A stretch of 7,570 nucleotides of DNA from Gammaproteobacteria bacterium (GTDB lineage: Bacteria; Pseudomonadota; Gammaproteobacteria; Steroidobacterales; Woeseiaceae), in contig JAOUNK010000161.1 in assembly GCA_029881015.1 (NCBI GenBank), positions 1 to 7,570 on the forward strand. Reading direction: 5' to 3'. Both the position numbers and the translations under genes were made by a program. This document shows positions 1 to 5,926 of the stretch, piece after piece. How positions within the stretch are numbered: position 1 is the first letter of the stretch; every line of letters begins with the position of its first letter. Under the pieces are notes generated by a model. That model ran no database searches and was not told the origin of the DNA. It saw only the letters and a program-made list of their open reading frames with translations.

Positions 1-483
1 GGTCTGTCGCCGACAGAAATTCGAGCCCGCTCGCGGCGGTTGCAGCGCGAGCACGGGCTGGACCTGGTTGTTGTGGACTACCTGCAGCTCATGCAGGTCG
101 AAGGTACCAAGGAAAACCGCGCGACCGAGATCTCGGAAATTTCGCGGGGGCTCAAGGCCCTTGCCAAGGAACTCAATGTGCCGGTCATCGCGTTGTCGCA
201 GCTCAATCGCAGTGTGGAACAGCGCACCGACAAGCGGCCGGTCATGTCAGACCTGCGTGAGTCCGGTGCCATCGAGCAGGATGCCGACCTCATTGTCTTC
301 ATCTATCGTGAAGAAGTGTATAACCAGGATACGCCCCGCAAGGGCATCGCGGACATCTCGATTGCCAAGCAACGAAATGGTCCGATCGGTGATTTCCCGC
401 TTACGTTTGTCGGCCGCTACACCAAGTTCGAGAACTGGGTGCCGGACACCTACGGCAACTACCCGGACGACGGGTACCAATAG
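1..483 (+). CDS. dnaB: Replicative DNA helicase DnaB, C-terminal part (5' end outside window)
   Basis: This is the last 160 codons of the hexameric replicative helicase, which unwinds DNA at the replication fork using ATP. The reading frame is open from base 1, so the gene begins upstream; an internal TTG at 40 is not its start. The visible part lies in the RecA-like motor domain. It has the Walker B strand (VVVDYLQLM, window residues 23-31), the SQLNRSVEQR segment (66-75) and the DLRESGAIEQDAD segment (84-96), all typical of DnaB. The protein ends in an acidic, aromatic tail (GNYPDDGYQ) and a TAG stop. No intein or frameshift is seen in this part. Downstream, 30 bases separate it from the end of the convergent FHA gene. 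The assignment is firm; the N-terminal and linker domains cannot be judged here. Confidence 0.97.
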   Translation, partial: GLSPTEIRARSRRLQREHGLDLVVVDYLQLMQVEGTKENRATEISEISRGLKALAKELNVPVIALSQLNRSVEQRTDKRPVMSDLRESGAIEQDADLIVFIYREEVYNQDTPRKGIADISIAKQRNGPIGDFPLTFVGRYTKFENWVPDTYGNYPDDGYQ

Positions 484-513
484 GTTTCGTGCTGCGCGCC
501 CTCGAGGCGCTGC
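484..513. terminator. Weak hairpin between convergent dnaB and FHA gene ends
   Basis: The 30-base gap between two convergent stop codons contains GCGCC (496-500), a 5-base loop, and GGCGC (506-510). The stem is only 5 bp and neither strand has a run of T after it, so it is at best a weak bidirectional terminator. Rho-dependent ending is an equally good explanation. Confidence 0.25.
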
Positions 514-1386
514 CTAGGCGGCAAAGAACCCCATCTTGACGCCGGCCAGCTGCACGACGTCGTTGTCGCTGAGCTTGCGAGCCTGGGGTCCGATGGGCTG
601 ACCGTTAACGAGCGGGAAGTCGCCTTCCTTGCCCGATTCGACATGCACGATGTAGTAGCCCTCGGCGCGGCGCGTGATGGCTGCAACCTGAACCCCCGGG
701 CGTCCAAGGGTCGTCAACGCCTTGGTCAGCTCGAGTTCGCGGCCGGCGAAGGCGCCGCTCAGCACCTGCAACTTCGCGAGTGGCAATGCGTTGGGGATAT
801 GCGCCGGATCGATGCCCGTGGCGGTCGCCGAATGGGAAACGCGCGGTGCGGCTTCCCTGGGCTTCTCTGCCGGCTTCTCCTCTGGTTTCGGTGCACGCGG
901 TGCTTCTTCCTCCAGCGCTGCAGCCTCTTCCGGATCGAGCTTCACCGCATCCGCAACATCATCCCTGACAGCACTCGCCGCCGCTGCCGCAACGGCACGG
1001 TCGGCAAGACGCTCGGCCGCGGCCAGCTGGTCGGCATTTTGCTGGCCGGTCGGGATGACCATGGTTTTTTCGAATTCGTCCTGCTCGGTTTCCGGAGCCT
1101 GCTGGTCAGAGAAGCGCAATTGATGATGGCCAATCGTGATGACATCGCCATGCTGAAGTGCATGCTTCTTGATCAGCTTGCCATTGACGTAAGTGCCGTT
1201 GGTGCTGTTCAGATCCTCGAGGAAGGAGTCATTGAGAATATTGATTATGAGCGAGTGGTGGCCACTGACTGCAGGATTGTCGATGCGGACATCGTTGTCG
1301 GGGAGACGACCAATCGTGTACCGCTCTTTGGTCATGTTGTATTCAGCCAGGACCTGGTTGTCCAGGCTCAGAATTAAACGCGCCAT
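514..1386 (-). CDS. Two-FHA-domain protein, phosphothreonine reader of a kinase/phosphatase operon
   Basis: This is a 290-residue soluble protein with no signal peptide or membrane segment. The N-terminal FHA domain (about residues 3-95) keeps the phosphothreonine-binding set: G26-R27, S41-x-x-H44 and N60-S-T-N63-G-T. FHA domains of this type bind phosphothreonine peptides. A linker (about 97-200) is rich in Ala, Glu and Pro and looks disordered. It begins with an acidic stretch holding a threonine, T108, in EKTMVIP. A second FHA-like fold (about 203-290) keeps G228-R229 and VNG (260-262) but lacks the Ser-x-x-His and the Asn pair, so it probably does not bind phosphothreonine in the classic way. 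The start is ATG, with a modest purine-rich GAGCGAG 5 nt before it. It is the last gene of the operon, 28 nt after the PP2C stop. The domain call is firm; its partners are unknown. Confidence 0.93.
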   Translation of the reverse strand: MARLILSLDNQVLAEYNMTKERYTIGRLPDNDVRIDNPAVSGHHSLIINILNDSFLEDLNSTNGTYVNGKLIKKHALQHGDVITIGHHQLRFSDQQAPETEQDEFEKTMVIPTGQQNADQLAAAERLADRAVAAAAASAVRDDVADAVKLDPEEAAALEEEAPRAPKPEEKPAEKPREAAPRVSHSATATGIDPAHIPNALPLAKLQVLSGAFAGRELELTKALTTLGRPGVQVAAITRRAEGYYIVHVESGKEGDFPLVNGQPIGPQARKLSDNDVVQLAGVKMGFFAA

Positions 1387-1414
1387 GTTTTCTCGCTCTT
1401 AGACCAGTGCATCC

Positions 1415-2242
1415 TTACGGACGGAACAAACCAGCAATCTTCGCTATCAGGCCCCTTTTTGCCGGGAAGGCTTCCTTAACCTGAGCAAGCATTACTGACA
1501 CGTTATCGCGTCCGCCGTGGTCGTTGGCCAAGTCAATAAGCTGTTGACCAACTACGTCAAGACTAGCATTAAAAGTACTGATAGTTAAGTGAATATCGTC
1601 ATCTTCGACCATGTCCGGCAAGCCATCGGAGCACAGCAGATAGATATCGTCCGGCAATACGTCGTACTCGCGAACCTCGACCTCCACCGTGGGTTCCACA
1701 CCAAGCGCCCGTGTCACGTAGTTGCGATTCGTCGAGCGCTGCGCCTCTTCCTCGGAGTAAAAGCCGCGGTCGACGAGCTCCTGGAGGAGGGAATGGTCAA
1801 GGGTGATCTGTTCGAGAGCCCCGCCGCGCAGGCGATAGGCGCGCGAGTCCCCGACGTGGGCAACGGAAACCTTGTTGTCGTAGAACATGCAGGCCACTAT
1901 CGTGGTGCCCATGCCCTCGCAGTGTGTCTGGCTCTGGGCGGTCTGGTAGATGATCTTGTTTGAGCGATAGACGGCATCGCGCAGGATGATGGACAGTCGC
2001 ATCAAGCCACTGAGCGGGTCGATGTCGTTAAGCTCTTCCCGCGCCGCGCCCTCGGATGCGAGCTCGGTGACGATCTGAACGGCTATGCCGCTGGCGACTT
2101 CGCCCGCGTTGTAGCCACCCATGCCGTCTGCCAGGACCATGAGGCCAATATCCGGATTCGAACCGATCGCGTCCTCGTTGTGTTCACGAACGCGTCCCGT
2201 ATCGGTCAATTCGGCAATTTCAATTTTTCCGCGCAAGCTCAT
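1415..2242 (-). CDS. PP2C-family (PPM/Stp-type) Ser/Thr protein phosphatase
   Basis: This 275-residue protein is a metal-dependent phosphatase expected to remove phosphate from Ser/Thr residues put on by the kinase encoded just upstream. The PP2C motifs occur in order: R19-E-H-N-E-D24, LADGMGG (37-43), GMGTT (110-114), VGDSRAYR (130-137), LDHS (148-151), CSDG (204-207) and GGRDN (243-247). The metal-binding aspartates D39, D206 and D246 are all present, so it should be active. The length fits the compact bacterial family of Stp1/PstP/PppA catalytic domains. After the catalytic core a short basic, amphipathic tail (about 258-275) follows. The start is ATG with no strong Shine-Dalgarno sequence. 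It lies 27 nt after the kinase stop, which suggests cotranscription and perhaps coupled translation. An AT-rich codon patch covers about residues 215-227. Confidence 0.96.
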   Translation of the reverse strand: MSLRGKIEIAELTDTGRVREHNEDAIGSNPDIGLMVLADGMGGYNAGEVASGIAVQIVTELASEGAAREELNDIDPLSGLMRLSIILRDAVYRSNKIIYQTAQSQTHCEGMGTTIVACMFYDNKVSVAHVGDSRAYRLRGGALEQITLDHSLLQELVDRGFYSEEEAQRSTNRNYVTRALGVEPTVEVEVREYDVLPDDIYLLCSDGLPDMVEDDDIHLTISTFNASLDVVGQQLIDLANDHGGRDNVSVMLAQVKEAFPAKRGLIAKIAGLFRP

Positions 2243-2269
2243 CGTCAGGGTTCTTATCGCTCTTTGCTT

Positions 2270-4366
2270 TTATGAAACTCGAGCGCAATTCCTCAGCGCA
2301 ATCGCCATTTCGGCGCCGCAGGAAAAGCGATCGTTCGGACGTTTGGCCATGGCCTTGGCCAGGACAGCGTCAACGCTGGGTGGTATACCCGCGCGCCGGG
2401 ATGAAACCGGTGCGGGGTCTTCAGTCGTTATTTTTGTCATTAGTACAGCGATGTTCGATGCGCGGAATGGCACCTCACCAACCAAAAGCTCGTACAGGGT
2501 AACACCAAGCGAGAATAAGTCCGATAGCCCTGTGAGGTTTTCTGCACCAAGCTGTTCCGGCGACATGTACATCGGCGTACCCAGGACAATGCCTGTCTTG
2601 GTGCTGTTGTTGTCCGTGATGCGGGCAACGCCAAAGTCGCTGATCTTGAGCGTCCCTTCTTTCGGGTTGTACAGGAGATTGGCAGGCTTGATATCACGGT
2701 GAATGACGCCCTGGTTATGGGCGTAGTCCAGGGCCTCAGCGGTGGCTGCGGCCAGTTCCAATGCACGTTTGGGCGCGAGCAGCTTCTTCGGGTCGGTATA
2801 GGTCCGCAGCGGGATCCCGGGCACGTACTCCATGGCGATATAGGCAAGTCCCTTTTCCTCGCCCGCGTCGTATACGGTAATGATGTTCGGATGCGTCAGG
2901 CGGCCGGCTGACTCGGCCTCACGATAGAACCGCAGCCGTGCTTCCTTGAGTTCCTCGTCCTCAAATTCCTTTTCAATAGGAATCGCTTTGAGGGCGACCG
3001 CACGGTTGATGCGGGGATCCCGTGCGAGGTAAACGGCGCCCATGGCGCCACGCCCGATCCGTTTCTCGATCACATAGCGCCCGAGGCGCTGCGGTGCCCC
3101 CGTCAGCTTGCGTGCCGTCAGGGTGTCGTCATTACTGCGCGCCGTGGCGCTGTGGGTACGTTTCATCCACTCCAGCACTGCTTCAGCACGCTCGGGCTTG
3201 GCCTGCTGTTCGAATGCGAGCGAAAGCTTGTACATGACAGCCGCGACCGTCTCCGAGGGGTTGCAGCGGCGAAACTCGGCGAAGGCGGGCTCGAGACGTC
3301 CTGCGGCAAGAAAATCCGAGCCTTTCTTGAAGGCGTCAACGGATGCCTTCTTCAGATCCGCCACCAGGTACGCGCTGAGCAGGCCTGCGCCGATAAAGAG
3401 CAGGATGGGCCGACCGAGGTCGATACGCGCGTGCAACGCAAAGAGAAGCAGGGCTTCGAACAGCATGAGCGCCAGCACACCGCCGATCGTGAGAACCAGG
3501 ATCTCTTTGCGGTTTCGTTCCGGCATGAACAAGATGGCAACGATCGCAAGTAACGCCGGCAGCAGGAACTCCATTGCGCGGACCCAGGACGGTGCAATGA
3601 TCATGCGGTTGTGTTCGATGTCAGCGAGCAGGGCCGCTGTAATCTCGGCATACGTGACGAACTGGCCCGATGGCAGGACCTCGACGGAACCGATCATTTC
3701 CTTGTCCGTATCGACAAAGATCGTTGCAGCCGTCAACAGTTCGTCGTCCCTCATCCTGAAGAGTTCGGCTGCTGCCAGACGCGGGATCTTCTCGAAGCTG
3801 GAGAAGTACACCGCGTCATCTGTCTTGGACATGCGCGGTGCCGTAGCAGTGGCTGAGCTCTCGAACGCGATCGCGAGCGACAGTGAAGGAGACATGGCCC
3901 CGCCGTTGAAGTGCCAGAGACTGGAGCGCCGCAGAATGCCGTCGCTGTCGGCGACATGCTGGACGACACCGCTCTTACCCGAGATCTGTGCAAAGCGGTG
4001 ATGCTGCGGAACGAATACGGGCTTGCCCGAGGCCAGCAGGGGGGACCAGCCAGGCAGTTCCGCCGCAGCCGGGATCTCCGGTGGATTCGGCAAGATGATA
4101 CGGCTGACATTGAGCGCATTCAGCTTCTCGATGACCTGGCCGTACTCCGCGATCACCTTGTCCGGCGATGAGTGAGCGGCGTCGATGCTCACGATATAGG
4201 CATTGCCGAGGGCCTTGGCGGGCCGATTACCCGCCAACTGGTCGTAAAGCACACGGTCGGCAGATATGAACCACTGTGCCAGCGGGCCATACATCAACAG
4301 CAGAAGCACACTGACAAAGCTGAGCGCGATTATGCGGTTGCGTTTTTGATTTTCTGCCGTCTTCAA
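2270..4366 (-). CDS. Membrane-bound CHASE2-domain Ser/Thr protein kinase
   Basis: This 698-residue Hanks-type kinase has a cytosolic basic N-terminus, one membrane helix (about 11-30), and a predicted periplasmic CHASE2-like sensor (about 35-262, with DSDGILRR at 140-147). Three membrane helices follow (about 265-281, 288-312, 318-337), then a helical TPR-like linker (about 339-405) and a C-terminal kinase domain (about 430-698). Catalytic residues are complete: glycine loop G438-x-G440-x-x-G443, K460, E483, HRDIKPAN (556-563), DFG (577-579), GTPMYMSPE (596-604), D616 and R680. It is an RD kinase; S588, T589 and T591 in the activation loop are plausible autophosphorylation sites. The start is TTG, supported by an in-frame TGA 9 bases upstream (4373-4375); a later ATG at residue 25 would cut the first helix. 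The Shine-Dalgarno sequence is weak (GGA, 11 nt away). It is the first gene of the operon. The CHASE2 ligand is unknown. Confidence 0.94.
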   Translation of the reverse strand: MKTAENQKRNRIIALSFVSVLLLLMYGPLAQWFISADRVLYDQLAGNRPAKALGNAYIVSIDAAHSSPDKVIAEYGQVIEKLNALNVSRIILPNPPEIPAAAELPGWSPLLASGKPVFVPQHHRFAQISGKSGVVQHVADSDGILRRSSLWHFNGGAMSPSLSLAIAFESSATATAPRMSKTDDAVYFSSFEKIPRLAAAELFRMRDDELLTAATIFVDTDKEMIGSVEVLPSGQFVTYAEITAALLADIEHNRMIIAPSWVRAMEFLLPALLAIVAILFMPERNRKEILVLTIGGVLALMLFEALLLFALHARIDLGRPILLFIGAGLLSAYLVADLKKASVDAFKKGSDFLAAGRLEPAFAEFRRCNPSETVAAVMYKLSLAFEQQAKPERAEAVLEWMKRTHSATARSNDDTLTARKLTGAPQRLGRYVIEKRIGRGAMGAVYLARDPRINRAVALKAIPIEKEFEDEELKEARLRFYREAESAGRLTHPNIITVYDAGEEKGLAYIAMEYVPGIPLRTYTDPKKLLAPKRALELAAATAEALDYAHNQGVIHRDIKPANLLYNPKEGTLKISDFGVARITDNNSTKTGIVLGTPMYMSPEQLGAENLTGLSDLFSLGVTLYELLVGEVPFRASNIAVLMTKITTEDPAPVSSRRAGIPPSVDAVLAKAMAKRPNDRFSCGAEMAIALRNCARVS

Positions 4367-4397
4367 AGCGAGTCAGGTCCCTGTTTATTAGGGCGAA

Positions 4398-4403
4398 ATT
4401 ATA
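4398..4403 (-). promoter_or_regulatory. Candidate -10 box (TATAAT) for the kinase-PP2C-FHA operon
   Basis: The minus strand carries a perfect TATAAT 31 nt before the TTG start of the kinase. Transcription from it would begin near 4391 and give a leader of about 25 nt. The hexamer 17 nt upstream (CATTAC) is a poor -35 match, so the promoter may be weak or need an activator. It is the best candidate promoter seen for the three-gene operon. Confidence 0.5.
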
Positions 4404-4471
4404 GGGAAATGCATCGTTCCGTAATGAGATAGGGTTGGCACTTTTTATGTAATACTCGCCCCAAATGGCGG

Positions 4472-4480
4472 TGCTATCAT
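4472..4480 (+). promoter_or_regulatory. Candidate extended -10 (TGCTATCAT) for radA
   Basis: The hexamer TATCAT matches the sigma-70 -10 consensus at five of six positions and has the TG dinucleotide of an extended -10 one base upstream, which can make up for the absent -35. Transcription would start near 4487, giving a leader of roughly 98 nt before radA. That leader would contain an inverted repeat (4491-4497 with 4533-4539). Confidence 0.35.
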
Positions 4481-4584
4481 TGGCCTGTACCGAATCGCGT
4501 GAATTTAACAATAATTTGCCTTGCGGTCGTGCCGATTCGCCCTTACTTGACAGATAAATCTTTTAAAACAAAGACATACAGCCT

Positions 4585-5925
4585 ATGGCCAAGGCAAAGA
4601 CTGCCTACGTTTGCTCGGAGTGCGGCTCTTTCAGCGTGAAGTGGGCGGGGCAGTGCCCCGAGTGTGCCTCCTGGAACACGCTGGCAGAGACCGCCATCAA
4701 TACACCGCGACCTGCTGGCGGCCCGGGCAAGGCAGCCACGACACTGGCGGCGCTTCCCGACGGTATCGAGGCCCGTTACGCGACGGGCTTCGGCGAATTC
4801 GACCGCGTCCTCGGTGGGGGACTGGTGCCGGGTGCGGTGATCCTGCTGGGTGGGGATCCCGGCGTCGGCAAGTCCACGCTGCTGCAGCAGGTGTCGGCAA
4901 ACCTGATTCAGGACTTGCCGCTCTGCTATGCGACCGGCGAGGAATCGCTACGGCAAATCGGACAGCGCTCTTTACGCCTGGGTCTCGATGCGGCGTCGAT
5001 GAATCTGCTGGCGGATACGTCGCTCGAAAATATCCTCGAGCAGGCGCGGCGCTGCAGCGCGAGGGTCCTGGTCATCGACTCGATCCAGACAATGACGAGC
5101 GAGAACCTGCCGTCCGCTCCCGGGTCTGTCGCGCAGTTGCGTGAAGGCGTTGGACGCATTGTGCAATTCGCGAAACAGAATGAAGTGTCGGTATTCGTTA
5201 TCGGGCATGTGACCAAAGAGGGGGCGATCGCGGGCCCGCGCGTCGTCGAACATATGGTGGATACGGTGCTGTATTTCGAAAGCGACCCGTCCAGTCGCTA
5301 CACCATGATCCGGTCGGTGAAGAACCGCTTTGGTGCGAGCGGCGAGATGGGAGTCTTTGCGATGACCGAAACGGGGTTTCGCGAGGTCAATAACCCCTCC
5401 GCCATCTTCCTGTCCCGCGAATCGGTTGACGAACCCGGCAGTATTGTCTCGGTTGCCTGGGAGGGCAGCCGGCCGCTGCTGGTGGAAATCCAGGCCTTGG
5501 TCGCTGACGGCAGCAGCAACTACCCGAAAAGACTGGCACAAGGGGTGGACCAGAATCGGCTGGCGTTGCTGCTCGCCGTATTGCAGAAGCACGGCAGTCT
5601 TGCGGTCAGCGACGAGGATGTGTTCGTCAATGTCGTGGGCGGCCTCCGCATTGCAGAGACGGCCGTTGACTTGCCGACGCTGCTGGCTATCGTCTCCAGC
5701 TTTCGCGATCGAGCGGCACCGGACAGGCTCGTGTGCTTCGGTGAGATCGGCCTCGCCGGGGAGATCCGGCCTGTGCGCTTTGGCACCGAACGCATCGCCG
5801 CCGCGGCCAAGCAGGGCTTCAACAAGGCAATCGTCCCGGTAGGCAACGTGCCGAAACGGCCAACCAAGGGTATCGAGGTGATCGGCGTAAGACGCCTCGC
5901 CGATGCGCTGGACGCAGCCTGGTAA
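4585..5925 (+). CDS. radA: DNA repair and recombination protein RadA
   Basis: RadA is a RecA/DnaB-like ATP-driven DNA motor that helps branch migration during homologous recombination and repair. This 446-residue protein has the full layout: an N-terminal C4 zinc finger (C10, C13, C24, C27), a RecA-like core with Walker A GGDPGVGKST (89-98, K96), VIDSIQ as the Walker B strand, the RadA signature KNRFG (246-250), and a C-terminal Lon-like domain (about 270-446) ending in a conserved IVPVGNVPK-type stretch. It is close to the E. coli length of about 460. The ATG start is supported by the canonical MAKAK beginning and an in-frame TAA 21 nt upstream; no clear Shine-Dalgarno sequence is present. 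It diverges from the kinase operon and converges with the next gene. Family identity is certain. Confidence 0.98.
   Translation: MAKAKTAYVCSECGSFSVKWAGQCPECASWNTLAETAINTPRPAGGPGKAATTLAALPDGIEARYATGFGEFDRVLGGGLVPGAVILLGGDPGVGKSTLLQQVSANLIQDLPLCYATGEESLRQIGQRSLRLGLDAASMNLLADTSLENILEQARRCSARVLVIDSIQTMTSENLPSAPGSVAQLREGVGRIVQFAKQNEVSVFVIGHVTKEGAIAGPRVVEHMVDTVLYFESDPSSRYTMIRSVKNRFGASGEMGVFAMTETGFREVNNPSAIFLSRESVDEPGSIVSVAWEGSRPLLVEIQALVADGSSNYPKRLAQGVDQNRLALLLAVLQKHGSLAVSDEDVFVNVVGGLRIAETAVDLPTLLAIVSSFRDRAAPDRLVCFGEIGLAGEIRPVRFGTERIAAAAKQGFNKAIVPVGNVPKRPTKGIEVIGVRRLADALDAAW
5881..5904. terminator. Possible hairpin inside the end of radA
   Basis: ATCGGCG (5881-5887) can pair with CGCCGAT (5898-5904) across a 10-base loop; GGCGT (5884-5888) with ACGCC (5892-5896) is an alternative stem. 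It lies 23-46 nt past the stop of the convergent CNNM gene, so it could help end that transcript. No T-run follows, so this is weak, and the sequence is also constrained by coding for RadA. Confidence 0.2.
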
Positions 5926-5926
5926 G

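Larger units (their letters stand above)
4367..4584. other. AT-rich divergent intergenic region between kinase operon and radA
   Basis: These 218 bases are clearly more AT-rich than the genes on both sides. Both flanking genes are transcribed outward, so this is where their promoters must lie unless transcription enters from further away. It holds a perfect TATAAT on the minus strand, an extended -10 on the plus strand, a sigma-54-like element and a 7-bp inverted repeat, each listed or discussed separately. No small ORF with a convincing ribosome binding site was found. Confidence 0.8.

Noticed and set aside
643..1377. Long open frame on the plus strand opposite the FHA gene (244 codons)
   Set aside because: The FHA gene on the minus strand explains the region fully; this is a shadow frame.
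1393..2264. Shared 8-mer AAGAGCGA in both gaps of the kinase operon (1393-1400 and 2257-2264, minus strand)
   Set aside because: It may contribute to ribosome binding before the FHA gene, but its distance to the start differs between the gaps (6 and 14 nt) and an 8-base match can be chance.
3108..4001. Long open frame on the plus strand opposite the kinase gene (297 codons)
   Set aside because: It is rich in Arg, Ser and Ala with no domain, and arises from the codon bias of the GC-rich kinase gene, which has clear homology on the other strand.
514..4366. Reading the kinase-PP2C-FHA set as part of a type VI secretion cluster
   Set aside because: No tss/tag genes are present on either side; the flanks are dnaB and radA, and the kinase has a CHASE2-like sensor.
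4547..4552. Perfect TTGACA just upstream of radA as a -35 box
   Set aside because: At 16-18 nt spacing the following hexamers (such as AAAGAC) do not resemble a -10, and the start would fall almost on the ATG.
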